Shown here piece after piece: positions 44,307 through 55,006 of a DNA stretch of 64,000 nt. The translations under genes and the position numbers were made by a program. How positions within the stretch are numbered: position 1 is the first letter of the stretch; each line of letters starts with the position of its first letter. The notes beneath the pieces are model-generated. The model worked only from the letters and a program-made list of their open reading frames with translations. It was not told the origin of the DNA and made no database searches. Source of the DNA: Serinus canaria (Eukaryota > Chordata > Aves > Passeriformes > Fringillidae); assembly GCF_022539315.1 (NCBI RefSeq), contig NC_066331.1:10448015-10512014 (forward strand). The letters run 5' to 3'.

Positions 44307-46690
44307 CAGAGCTGGGCTCCCTCAGGGTTCCAGAGCTGACTCTCTGACCTGGCACAGGGACCGCAGCAGAGCAAATCCCCCTCCCTGAAGACCAGGGTGG
44401 CCAAGGAATTTTTCCCAGCCCTCAGCAGCTCCCTCTGTGCCAGCTGAAGTTCAGGCTTCCCCAGCTGGGCACCTCAGGCAGTGGCTGTGACCAGTGCTGG
44501 CCGTGGGTCACAGCCCCCCTGGGCTCCAGCACCAGCAGCAAGAGCTCAGCACTTGCTTTTGCTTTCTTCTGCTGGGTTTGGTTTTGTTCTCCAAGGCATC
44601 CTCTGGTGCTGCCCCCCCAGCTCCTCGCACAGATGAGATTTTACTTGTGTGAAATGACTCCTGGGGGTTTGTTGTCATTGCTCAGGTCTGGGAGATTTTT
44701 TACAAAACAACTTCTCCAGAAGCTGTGACAAATGAAAATTTCCATCCTATGTATTTCAGTGTGAGAACACTGGTGAGAAGAAGCCAAGCAAAATAGTTCT
44801 TGGGTTTTCTCTTTTCCTCCAAATCCTAAACTGGAGAAATCCAGGTTTTTTCAGCTGGAAAATGAGAGTGTTTGCCTCCACTTCTGTGCCCATGACAATG
44901 TGAAGAAATGTTTATTGCAGGGAGAGAGCAACAGGCTCTCCACAGTGCAGGAGGGATTTCTTGGGAAGTTTCCTTTTCAGGAGGGAAAACGTTGTTATGG
45001 TATTTCTCCAGCTGCTCTCCCTGTTTTTCTGTGGCTTTCTCACGGAGGGAAACACAGAGGAGGCAAGGCAGAAATGGAACTTTTCTGTTTGAAAACAGAG
45101 CTGGCAAAAAAAGGGGAAAAGCCCGGGTTGGTTTCAAGCTGCTGCCTGGAATCTTAAACGCAGAGCAAATGACAATTTTGTCTCACTTAGAAATTTCCCT
45201 GGGGGAAAACTCCCAGTTCTCACTCTGCTCTGCTTTTTGAGCTTTCCAGATCTCTAAAACCTCCCCTGACGAGTTGTTCCCGGAGGGGTTTTCATAATGC
45301 TGCTGGTGAATTGTCCCTGTCACACACCAGAGCCACCAACAAAGGGCAGGGAGTGACTCCTGGCACATCCCACCCTCGGCTTCTTTCAAACCCTTTGGAC
45401 CAGAGATTGCTGTTAATGAAACCTTCCACCCTCACACGCACAAAATGCAGCAAATTCGGTTTTTGGATGTGAAATAACAGTTCCCAAACCCTGGCAGAGC
45501 CGGGCTGGCAGAGCAGCGCTGGTGGAGCCTGGGGGTGCAAAGGGGAAGGACCCCCTTGTCTCTTGCCCCTGATACCCCCAAATCTGCACATTTTTATCCC
45601 AGCTCTGAATTCTGCCTCTTCCCCTGGCTTTGTAGGGATCTCCTGGCGATGGGGTGGGTGAGAAATTATTCCCCTTTTCCCCAGGGACCCTGGCTGAGGT
45701 GCCAAATCCTCATTTCCACCCCAGCTTAATGAAACCTGAGGTTGGTCCCTCATCCATGCCTGATTCCACAGAGCTGGTTTTACACAGCCTGGGAGAAGAG
45801 CTGGACACCGCTGGGGAATTTGCTGCTGACAGGGGGGATTTTAGGAAATACTGGGGCTGAAAATGGAGAATTGCAGATGGATTTGATCAGGGTTGAAATG
45901 GCCTCTGAAATCCTGGGAAAATAATGGGGAGGGAGGGAGGAACCCCAGAGCTCCTGAGCCAAGTCCTTCCCTGTGCCCCCCTCCTTGCTGTCAGTCTGTA
46001 ATTCAGGCAGGTTTTGAACAAGAGGTTAGAAATTACTCTTTAACAAGTTTTTAATTGCTTCATGAATCCATGCATCACTTCAGAACTCAAAACATTTTGC
46101 AGCAAACAGTCCCACACTTTAATCAATTAGAAGCTGGATGGGAAATGCACCTTTTTCTTTTCCCCCCAACTTGCTGTGTTACAGATTATTCCTTCTTGGT
46201 TTGGGGTTATAAAAACCAGGCTATTAATGTCCTTTTTTTCACCTGTTTGGTGCCACTTGCAGCCTTCAGGACTGTTATTGTATCTCCCAGAACATTTTAT
46301 CCTGATGGAACAGCTCCCTGTGGAGATCACAGTGCCCTTTGGAACGTCCTTCTTGCTGCTCCCTCTGGTTTTCCAAGCTTTTGGATAATCCATTGCTCCA
46401 GTCGAGTCACCCTCCTGCAAAAGCTCAGCTCCTCCTTCAAAGAGCACTAATGGGTGTGCAAGGCAGCCCTGGCCCTGATAAATGCCATGCCCAATCCTTT
46501 GCCTTTATCATATTTATCCCCGAGCCTGCCACTTCCAAACCCCAGCGAGGATTTCAAAGCGCTCATTCCATTCCTTTGAGACAGTCCCTCCAATTCTCAA
46601 CTCATAAAGAAAAGTTCCACTGGCAGAATTTTCCTCAGTTCCTCCCCAGCAAACGCCAATGTGAAGAATTCATCTGGATTTTCTGCTCCA
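44307..46690. other. unique-looking sequence, no gene seen
   Basis: 2.4 kb without recognised repeats. 44630-44770 and 46020-46110 are AT-richer. No paired splice sites with a good frame were seen. Confidence 0.4.
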
Positions 46691-46909
46691 GCCTTATCTT
46701 CCCTGAGCTTTTCCTTCCGTGCCTGACTCATCCAGCGGCCTTGGAGCCTCTCTGGCAGCGTTCCTGCTGCTGCTGCTGCTGTGCTTCAGAGGATTTGTTG
46801 GTATTTCTTGTACAGTTAGCAAGTTGTTCCTCGAAATATTTCCTGGCCTGTCTTGTGATGATTTCCCAAGGATCTTGCCAGAGCTGGTGTTCCTGCCTCG
46901 CTCCCCTGT
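46691..46909 (-). other. exon-like minus-strand patch with a CAG run
   Basis: On the minus strand GTGCCTTGTGCCTGACAG is an acceptor-like sequence ending at 46910. Two frames stay open after it: one reads WQDPWEIITRQARKYFEEQL and then a six-residue Gln run before TGA, the other is Ser/Arg-rich to TAA at 46694. No donor follows. (CAG)5-6 lies at about 46765-46782. I do not recognise either product. It may be chance or an old exon. Confidence 0.15.
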
Positions 46910-46910
46910 C

Positions 46911-47304
46911 AGGCACAAGGCACAGCTGAGGGCTTGCAGGGAGTTAATGCTGTGTGACAGGAGTCACAGCGGGGGCAAAGCACAGCAGAAACGTGGCACA
47001 GCATCCCTCCAACCTGCGCCGGAGGTGGGAGCTGCCTCAGCTGTCCCCGTGTCACCGTGGGGACGTGGCTGAGCAGGGAATCCAGCCTGGAATTCGCTGA
47101 GACACCACCCAAGAGCCATGGGCTGGTTTGTTCCTTTACAGGTCAATCAGTCACACCCTGGCCATGCTGCTGCCCGAGGCTTCTCCACCCTGAGGAGGGA
47201 AAGGCTCCCAGGGGCTCTGGGTGGGCTTTGAATCCTCCAGGAGCACCTGGCTCACTCTGCTTTGGCAATCACACATCCTCTGAACAGAGAGAGCAATCCT
47301 CTCT
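46911..47304. other. unique-looking sequence, no gene seen
   Basis: GC-rich with no repeat family recognised. Confidence 0.35.
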
Positions 47305-47650
47305 GTTCTCCCCCAGCTCTCTCCCAGGATTTCCCTGGGAAGCTGTGAGAAAGGCCAGAGAAGAGAATGAGAAACAATTCCTGTCTCCCCCTGCTGCCCC
47401 TGCTGTTGTGCACGTGTGGAATGTGTTCTGGAGATTTGTTTCCCAGAGGGTGATCTCTTAACTGGCCACTGGACGGTGTTTGGATGGACTGACCAATTAG
47501 GCCAGAGCTGTATCAGACAGCCTGGAAGGGGATGAGGTTGTTAATAAGTATAATATAGTATAGGATAGCTTAATGAAGCAATTAATCAGCCTTTGCAATC
47601 ATGGACTCTGTGCTAATTATTCCCCGTCCAGGGCACCATTGCCACCACCC
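47305..47650 (+). mobile_element. LTR, sense
   Basis: GGGAAGCTGTGAGAAAGGCC, GAGAAACAATTCCTGTCTCC, GTGTGGAATGTGTTCTGGAG, GACCAATTAGGCC (CCAAT box), TAATATAGTATAGGATAG and AATCAGCCTTTGCAATCATG. Collinear with 54485-54765 read on the minus strand. Ends are approximate and no target duplication was found. Confidence 0.65.
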
Positions 47651-48879
47651 ATCTGCTGCTGCCAGGAAGGATTTCCTCAAACCCAGTCCATCCCCCAGCC
47701 TCCCTGAGCCTCCCAATGTCCTTTTCCAGGCAGAGGGAATGGGAAGGGCTTTCTCAGCCATTCAGTTCATTTGGCAAAGCCTCTCCAGGTCATTGGCCCC
47801 GGGGGCACTGCCAGCTCTGGGGCCACCTGGGCTCTGCCTGGCACCCTGTGGGCACAGAGCTGATGACACCATTAAGTGTCCAGACAATTTAAAATGAAGA
47901 GAAAATAAAAGTAATTAGTTATTACAGTTAATTAGCAGCTCATATCCTTCGGCAGATCCCGCCTTTATTCGGTGTTTAATGGGATTAATGACTCCCTAAG
48001 CAGGCATGTGACAACCAAGAGCACTGAAATTCCACAGCTGGGACACAAACCTCCTCCTGCTGCTACATTTTACCCCCTGTTTTTTAGAGAGGGACATTTT
48101 TTCAGGCCCCTTCTGGTTTTTTGACAGAGGAAATGGACAAGTTATTGGGACAGGAACAGGTATTGGCTGCTGCTGGGGTTCTCAGGCAGGATCAGCCACA
48201 ACACCCACTCAGGGCACGCTGGAAATCCAGAAGAGGAGTTTCTTAAGCAAAATGTCTCATTCTGCCCCATCCTGGTGCAAGTTCCATCCTCTGCTTCATC
48301 CCAAGGGGCTGGAGAGCTTCAGCAGACACTGAACTTCCTAACTGAGGAGGATGAGTAAGGTCTTGTAATCAGCAAGAGAAGAGTGCCTTGTGGCATCTGT
48401 GTCCAAAAGCTGAGCATAAACAACAAAACAAACTCAATTCTGCCTCGTCTTCATTAATTCCTGACATCAACACAAACTCAGTTTTGCCTCATCTTCATTC
48501 ATTCCAGACAGAAGAAACGGCCAGCAGACAGCAAACTGCAGCCAGGACAGCAGGAGGAGAGCAGCAATGCCAAAGCAGGGCACAGGGTGAGGCTGAGCAG
48601 GGACAGCCAGGTGCCTCCTCAAGAGTCATTTGCCCAGCTCTGCCCAGTCTCTCAGAGAGGAGGAAGTATTGGAATAAAATCCCAATATTGCTGGGTGGAA
48701 CGTGCCTGGGCTCATCCAGCCCTTGCTCTGGACCAAAGGCAGCAGCTGGGGATGTTTCACCTCAGAGACACCTTGGGCTGGCTGGGAGCTGCAGTTGGGC
48801 ACTCAGAATGAGTCCAGGCATGGTAGAAACTCAGTTTACCTCTGGTGGAAAGGGTTCAGGCCATGGTGAAGAGGAAAGG
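47651..48879. other. unique-looking sequence, no gene seen
   Basis: 47880-48000 is AT-rich with AAAGTAATTAGTTATTACAG and TTAATTAGCAGCTC, conserved-element-like. TCAACACAAACTCAGTTTTG recurs with variation near 48430-48490. Confidence 0.4.
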
Positions 48880-49262
48880 GAGCGGATTCTGCTGGAGGGT
48901 TAAATCCAGAGTTTATTCCAGGGTGACAGAGCTCTGAACCTTGGGAACAGCTCCAACAGAATCCAGCACGGTCTCTGTGACTTTTAAACCCACAGGGAAG
49001 GGGGAGGGAGAGGAGAGGTGAGCCACCAACCAGGTGGGAGGGGGAGGGTCTCAGGGGACAGTGACACCTGGACAGGCCAATGACCCCAGGTCTGAGAAGC
49101 ATCTTTGGAACTTCTGCCAATCACCCAATGCCCTTGCTGGAGTGTGGAACCTGACAGACAGCACTTCGGAAAGGGGGCAAGGGGGAGGGGAAGGGACAGG
49201 TTGGTACCCCTGAGAGGAACTGGGACAGGATATTGCTTCACAGCACAACAGGGAAGCATCAT
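48880..49262 (-). mobile_element. LTR-like element, antisense
   Basis: AGAGTTTATTCCAGGGTGAC gives AATAAA on the minus strand; GTGACTTTTAAACC gives a TATA-like TTTAAAAG about 75 bp upstream of it. The rest is a purine-rich U3 with CCAATCACCC. Ends and target duplication were not found. No related copy in the window. Confidence 0.5.
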
Positions 49263-49653
49263 TTGTCAAACTGCCCCGACTCTGTGTTTGTCATCATGGC
49301 AAAGGCCACCCTTGAGAGGGACCTGGGTGAGCCTGGAGAGCCCACGGAGAGCCCATGGAGGTGCAGACACTGCAGATCAGCATTGCAGGGGGCTGAGACC
49401 CTCACTGGGGGCACAGAGGTGTGGGGGGCTCTGCAGCCCTGGGCAGGGCTGAGGAGGAGGAGAAGAAGGAGGGAGGCAGGCTCAGGTACCAGCACCACCC
49501 CCCCAGCACAGCAGTGGGGTGGAGGCACCAGCAGGATCTCCCAGCGAGGGCTCAGTCCTGCTCCTCATGGCTGGAAACATCACTGGTGACAGCTCCAGGG
49601 CAGGGCAGCTCCTAAATGTCCCCCTGGAGGTTTCTCCAGCCCCACTGTGGAGG
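49263..49653. other. unique-looking GC-rich sequence, no gene seen
   Basis: No repeat or exon recognised. Confidence 0.4.
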
Positions 49654-49659
49654 GGCAGC

Positions 49660-50051
49660 TGTCACTGGGATATTTAATGAAAAATCCATCGGCCAGGGCG
49701 TTTTCAGCGGAGAAGCCTCAGAAAAGAAATGCAAACAATAATTATCTGATTGCTTGGAATGTGGCTTGGAGGCTGCTCCCCAACAGGGGCATCTTTGAAT
49801 GGTTCCCTGTGAATTGTTTTTAATTAATGACCAATCACCACCAGCTGTGTCAGACTCTCTGGTCAGTCACAGGTTTTTGTTACTCATTCTTGTCTGGCCT
49901 TCTGATGTCTCCTTTCTCTATTCTTTTTAGTGCAGTTTTAGTGTATCATTTTCTTTTAATATAACATCATGATAAAATAAATCAGCCTTCTGAGAGCTTG
50001 AAGTCAGATTCTCATCTCCCACCTCGTCCTGGGAGCCACAACACCACGACA
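49660..50051 (+). mobile_element. solo LTR, 392 bp, 6-bp target duplication GGCAGC
   Basis: TGTCACTGGG...CACCACGACA, with TGTC and GACA inverted at the ends and GGCAGC at 49654-49659 and 50052-50057. AATAAA at 49976-49981 follows AACATCATGAT. Same family as 32549 and 42793. Confidence 0.85.
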
Positions 50052-50057
50052 GGCAGC

Positions 50058-50565
50058 TGCTCTGGGTCCCTCAGCCTGTGCTGAAAAGGTTTGGGGCAGG
50101 CTCAGCATCCCTCCAGCCTGCCCTGGGAGCTGCTGCCATCGCCAGCTCCTCCTGAGCTCTGGAATTGATTACTGCTTAATGAAGCTCTGCATTTCCATCC
50201 CCCACTGCCCCGAGCTGATGCTCTGCTCCAGCTGGCTCCTGCGATCTGTCAGGGTCACTTTGCAGGGACATTACTCACCAGACAAGGAGGAATGGCCAGG
50301 TGTGAGCAGCAGTGAGGTGGAAAGGAACGATGGCAGGTTCCTGGTGCAGCCACCTGAGCCCCAGCCTGGGCTGCAGGGGAGGCTGGGCACAGGGGCTGCA
50401 CAGTCCAGCTGCTCAGAGGGCACATCTGGAGCTCAGAGGGCACATCTGGAGCTCAGAGCCAGGCTGGGCACACCTGAGCCTCTGGGGTGGGCTGGCTGAG
50501 AGATGCCAGGGATTCCCTGCAGGAAATTCCATCCTCTTTCTGGGAGTTTCAGTGGAGCTTCCTGC
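50058..50565. other. unique-looking sequence, no gene seen
   Basis: A short direct repeat AGCTCAGAGGGCACATCTGG is present twice at 50411-50452. Confidence 0.4.
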
Positions 50566-50643
50566 CCATGCTGGGGGGGTTGCAGCTGGATTGGAGCTCT
50601 CAGGTCCCTTCCAACCAGACCATTCCACCTTCCCATGATTCCA
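50566..50643 (+). mobile_element. CR1 3' end, sense
   Basis: GGGGGGTTGCAGCTGGATTG, GCTCTCAGGTCCCTTCCAAC and CCATGATTCCA match a CR1 3' terminus. Confidence 0.7.
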
Positions 50644-51159
50644 GGACACTCACCTCCCAGGTACTGTGCAGATCGATTCCAGAAGTGCTCCAGCTTTGGC
50701 CTTGGCTCCCCCACCAAAGCTGAGGCACAAAACGAAACCTTCCAGCCCCAAGAGTGGCGGCTGAGGTGGATGTGGCAGCAAGAGCTCGTTCTTTGGGGAG
50801 CAGGGTCATTTCAGAGCTCTTCAGACAGTAAATGAGGTGTTCTTCTAGGAAGAGATAACCTGCAAAATGACAGCATTTCCTAGAAGACAGAGAAATGCAA
50901 ATAATCTTGGGGCTGCAGGCGGTGCAGGCAATCCAGCTCTTCTCTGTGCCCTGCAGACTCACGTGGAGATGTTTATTCACACCTGGTGCTGCTGCACAAA
51001 CATTTTGTTCTCTTCTCCTGCTCCCTGCTGTTTGATTCTCTCACTTTCCGTGCCCCAGCAAGACCTGGCCTCAGCCACTGCCCAGGGCCCTGAGGATCAC
51101 ACACACACACTGTGCTCCTTCCCAGGCTGCTGTGTGCCTCCCCAGCCGGGCTCTGAGCC
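50644..51159. other. unique-looking sequence, no gene seen
   Basis: A short CA run at about 51099-51110. Lies upstream of the candidate promoter. Confidence 0.4.
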
Positions 51160-51161
51160 GT

Positions 51162-51175
51162 GTTTTATACAATAT
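51162..51175 (+). promoter_or_regulatory. TATA-like box upstream of candidate first exon
   Basis: GTTTTATACAATATT sits about 110-120 bp before the candidate start codons and would place transcription start near 51193. This is a common motif, so it only supports the model together with the exon evidence. Confidence 0.2.
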
Positions 51176-51284
51176 TTATGTTTCTCTGAGATGTGAGAGG
51201 TCACTGAGCCTGACAGAGCTGAAGCCTCTGCCTGTGGGAGGGGGGCTCTGCTGCAGCATCAGCAGAAAGTAAATGAGCTCCCAC

Positions 51285-51507
51285 ATGAGGGTTCTGGCTG
51301 TCATTTCCATGCTGCTCTGGACTCTGCTCGTGCCTTCTTCCTTCGAGGGAGGAAAAGCTGCTGCCAGTGTCTGGTCAGCCCAGGCTGTGGCTGGAGCAGA
51401 GCACCAGGGGATCAGTGTTTGCTGCAGCTGCAGAGAGGCTTTCCTGCCCATTCCTGCTGATCTGAGCAGCTCAGGAACCAACCCTTGCCCAGAGCAGCAG
51501 AGCAAAG
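51285..51507 (+). CDS. candidate first coding exon of a small secreted protein
   Basis: ATG at 51285 (or 51273, with an in-frame TAA immediately before it) begins MRVLAVISMLLWTLLVPSS, a normal signal peptide: basic n-region, leucine-rich core, small residues before FEGGK. The mature part has CCSC and a later CP, four cysteines in all. The exon would end at AGCAAAG|GTGAGC, a near-consensus donor at 51507/51508, in phase 1, common for secreted proteins. It is not inside a recognised repeat. Neither ATG has a strong Kozak context. I considered GPR15LG because a later exon carries CCHR, but the resemblance is too short to use. Joined to 54742-54834 and 55412-55608 it gives a 170-residue frame with seven cysteines. 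A chance open frame in GC-rich DNA remains the main alternative. Confidence 0.2.
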
Positions 51508-52150
51508 GTGAGCCCTCCATTCGCCACCTGGGCTGTCCCACAGCCCAGCCCTCCCTCCCTGCAGCACTCCCAGCACCTGGACAGGCAAGTCCTGCATTCC
51601 TTCCCCTCCCTGCTCCCTGCCAGGACCCGGGCACAGAGAGGTGCACTGAGACCTCCAAGGTCACAGCAGAGGAAAGGTGCTGATCTCAGCTCCCCCTCCC
51701 CAGCACTCAGCTGCCTCCAGGCTGCTCACAGCATGTTCAAGGAAAAAAAAGGAGTCAGGAGCACCCTGAGGAGCTGTGCTGGCAAAACTGAGCATGTGGA
51801 AAGGCCAGATAGGAGACAGGATAAACATTTGGGAGTAGGAGGCTCCTCAGAGCCAAACATCTGCTTGCCTGGGGTGGGGCTGGTTCCCCTGAGCTGGGGC
51901 AGAGTCCGAGGGGCTCCGTTCCCACAGGGGTTTGGTGCCTTTTGGGAGTCCTGGGTGAGCAGGACAGGAGCCCAGGCTGGCAGGAAGGACACAGCCCGGG
52001 CAGGAGGGGCAGCTGGAGCAGCAGCAGGATGTGCCAGGGCATCCCAGATGGCAGCAGCCGCCTGCCCAGCTGGCTGAGCCCTTCCTGCAGGGGTGGGAGC
52101 TGGCACTGAGTCCTTCCCGGGCTGCTGGCATCACCTGGAGCCTGGGATGT
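51508..52150. other. GC-rich sequence inside the candidate intron
   Basis: Many overlapping frames are open because of GC content. No repeat recognised. Confidence 0.35.
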
Positions 52151-52348
52151 GAGCTGGGCTTTGCTAGGCTGGGCTTTGCCAGGCTGGGCTGGCTGAGGCC
52201 CTGCCCCTGGGCTTTGCCAGGCTGGGCTTTGCTGAGCTGGGCTTTGCCAGGCTGGGCTGGCTGATGCCCTGCTCCTGAGCTTTGCTAGGCTGGGCTTTGC
52301 TGAGCTGGGCTTAGCCAGGCTGGGCTGGCTGATGCCCTGCCCCTGGGG
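52151..52348. repeat. GGCTGGGCTTTGC nested tandem repeat
   Basis: A short unit (GGGCTTTGCCAGGCT and GGGCTTTGCTGAGCT) is organised into about three larger blocks, each ending GGCTGGCTGATGCCCTGCYC. Confidence 0.85.
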
Positions 52349-52622
52349 TCCCTTCCCAAGCTCTGGCCACCATCCCACAGCTCCTCCTTGTCCCTCTCTC
52401 TCTGCAGTGCTGGCTCCCCAGTAAATCTGCTCCTGGTGGGGACTCCGGCACCAGGAAGGATGGACAGAGTTCCCATGGATCCAGGGGCCTGAAGCCTTGC
52501 AGATATCCCAGGAGCTGGAGTTTCTCTGCTTCCTCTGGCTCTGCAGACGTGGCTGTGCTTCCTGCCCTGACTGCATCTCCCCGCTGGTGCTGCTGCCTGT
52601 GCAGGGCTCATTCCCATCCAGA

Positions 52623-52692
52623 GCTGGGAAATGCTGGGAAATGCTGGGAAATGCTGGGAAATGCTGGGAAATGCTGGGAAATGCTGGGAAAT
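52623..52692. repeat. (GCTGGGAAAT)7 tandem repeat
   Basis: Seven perfect 10-bp units at 52623, 52633, 52643, 52653, 52663, 52673 and 52683. Confidence 0.97.
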
Positions 52693-52934
52693 GCTCCCTT
52701 TCCTTCCTCTGGAGCAGATTTCTCCCTTGCCAGAGCAGCAGCTGCCCAGCAGCCTCGGACAGAATCCCTTTCCCCCTCCTTTCAGGAGCTCTGCTCTGGT
52801 TTCACAGTAACCCACACGCTCCATCTCCTGCTCTGCTGGCACTAACACCCCTTGATTCAGCTCAGATTCATTCCACTTCCCACTGGTGCCAGCCAGCTGC
52901 TCCCCAGCCTCTTCCCTCAGCAGCCCAAGTGACA

Positions 52935-52970
52935 AATTAGCAAGGTTAATTAGCATTAACCTTGCTAATT
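52935..52970. repeat. perfect 36-bp palindrome (16-bp arms, TAGC loop)
   Basis: Arm AATTAGCAAGGTTAAT at 52935-52950 is exactly complementary to 52955-52970. TTAGCATTA words continue on the right to about 52995, so the region is rich in homeodomain-core TAAT. It could extrude as a cruciform or bind paired homeodomains. Confidence 0.95.
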
Positions 52971-53135
52971 AGCATTAACTAATTAGCATTAGCTTTCATT
53001 TCAAACAGAACGGGAGAGGCCCCTTGCAGAAGGAGCACGATCTGCTGCTCTCACCAGTTCTCCCCTGTTCCCAGGGGTGGGTGAGCAGGGAGGACTTGAC
53101 AGGGGGATTTTACACCCAAAAGGGCTCTTGGTTAT

Positions 53136-53345
53136 TATTTTATATTTATATAATAATTATATAAATAATATCTATAATAATAATATAAAAATAATATAAA
53201 TAATATATAATAATATACAAATAATATAAATAATAATATAAAAATAATATAAAAATAATATAAATAATCTATAATAATAATATAAAAATATAAATAATAT
53301 ATAATAATAATATAAAAATAATATAAATGTTCTATTATTCTTTTA
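53136..53345. repeat. AT-rich (AATAT)n low-complexity DNA
   Basis: Imperfect ATAATATAAAAATAATATAA repeats over about 210 bp, almost no G or C. Confidence 0.9.
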
Positions 53346-54484
53346 TAGGGGGATGGTGTCAGTGCACCTGAGTGGGACAACCCCACATTTTTCCTTTTCC
53401 CCAACCTGCAGAGAGCCCAGCCAAAGGGCCTGCAGGGAGCTGCACAGGGCTCTGATCTGCTGGAGAGCATTCCTGAGGCTGCAAACCAGATTTTACAGTG
53501 CAAAACTTCCCCCAAATGAGCAGGATTGGTAGATTTATTTTTAATTCTACACTTCTTTGAAGCTGCATTTTTTGTTTTATCTTTTCATCCCCCATTTACT
53601 CTGCTAGCAGGGAGTATTTCCATATTTCCCCCCCCCTTTTGCCTTTTCCAAATCCTGGCTGTTTTGTGGTGGCAGAGTGACAAGAGAGCTTTGAAACTGC
53701 ACAGCTCTGCCAGTCTGCCAGGGCTGGCAAAGTTTTGCAGGAAAATAGAGCAGTGGAAATAAAAATTGCAAAGAGGTGGGTGGGAAAAAATAAGCATTTT
53801 GTGCTGCTTTAAAATGTAAAAAACTTCTCTAAGTAAAACCCTCCAACAGGTGATTTGAAGGCGCTGAACACTGTGAAAGAAAAACCGCCTGAGCAAATTT
53901 TTAATTTTAAAATAATTTTTAAAATGCAACTTAATTAACTTTTAAAACTTTTAACTTTAACGTACTGAGGAAATATTAATTTTTGACCGGTTTTCCTAAT
54001 CTCTGAGGCATCCAGCAGCACCAGTGGGTCAGGGATTGATCTTTATTTAATGCCTGGCTGTTTCCAGAAGTGTCTGTGGTGAGCCTGGCCCTTTGTGAGG
54101 TTTGGCCATCAGGAAGGTCCTGCCCTGGGGATGTCAGGACAGGGCTGGCAGGGGCTCTGACCTGCTCCCTGTTTCCTGAGCCCCATCCCTGCTGGCAGCA
54201 CCCCAGGCAGAGCTGGGATCACAGGGGGCACGGGGCTGGCAGCCGCTGTGTTCCCGTGGGAGCTGACAGGGATGTTTGCAGCTCCTCTGCTGCTGTCATC
54301 TCCCAGAGAAAACCTGCTCCCCTTTGATCCTCTGCTGCAACAGCAGCAACACAAAGCAGGCACAAGAGGGTTTTAGTCAGCACCCTGTTCAAAGCTTTTC
54401 CTTCCTGAGGGGGGGAAGGAGGAGCAGAGAGAATGTGCAGACAGTGAATCACAAAGGGAACTGCTGCTCTAACACATCCCCAGA
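53346..54484. other. unique-looking sequence, no gene seen
   Basis: AT-rich at 53500-54000 with TTTTAAAATAATTTT words. No repeat family or exon recognised. Confidence 0.4.
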
Positions 54485-54765
54485 CTGGCAATAATTAGCA
54501 TGAACCCCATGGCTCACAGAAGGCTGATCAATAGTTTTTAATAGGAAACTCACTGCTTTTATAGACAGTGATGATTCAGGTGGAATTGATTGGTCCTTTA
54601 ATTAAAGCACCATCACCACTGGCTAATTAAGAAATCACCCTTTGCTAAACAAACCCCCGTAGCACATTGCACACCTTCACAGCACCAGGTGCAGCAGGTT
54701 ACAATAGGAATTGTTTCTCATTTTTCCCCCTGTCCTCACAGCCTTCCCCAGCACCGTGCCTGGCA
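54485..54765 (-). mobile_element. LTR, antisense
   Basis: Reverse complement is collinear with the LTR at 47305-47650: GGGAAGGCTGTGAG, GAGAAACAATTCCTATTG, CAATGTGCTACGGGGGTTTG, AGGACCAATCAATTCC, CTATAAAAGCAGTGAG, then a diverged poly-A signal region and GATCAGCCTTCTGTGAGCC. Right end taken as CCTGGCA at 54765. No target duplication found. Its plus-strand reading supplies a pyrimidine tract and AG used in the candidate exon model. Confidence 0.7.
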
Positions 54766-54834
54766 AAGCTGAGTTGCTCTCTGTGACATTCCCAGTGGTA
54801 CAATCAGGGCTCACCAAACCCAAAACTCCACCAG
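54742..54834 (+). CDS. candidate 93-bp internal exon with LTR-derived acceptor
   Basis: Acceptor CTCATTTTTCCCCCTGTCCT + CACAG precedes 54742 and donor CCACCAG|GTAAGT follows 54834, a full-consensus donor. Length is 31 codons and both junctions are phase 1, so the exon can be used or skipped without a frame change. The open frame reads FPSTVPGKAELLSVTFPVV followed by a Lys/Pro-rich end. The first 24 bases and the acceptor lie in an antisense LTR, so this would be an exonised retroelement edge. I do not recognise the peptide. Alternative: two good-looking splice sites by chance. Confidence 0.25.
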
Positions 54835-55006
54835 GTAAGTCCTGGGTGGGCTCCTGCTGGATTTGCCTGGCAATCCAAGCAGAGGGGATGGTGCCAGCCC
54901 CATCTGGGGGACAGGGGCAGCTCTGGAGCCTGTTCCTCCCTTGCAGCAGCTCTGCTGTTTGTTCATCCTGCAGCCCAGCTGAGCTCAGAGCAGGCCTGGG
55001 GCTGTC

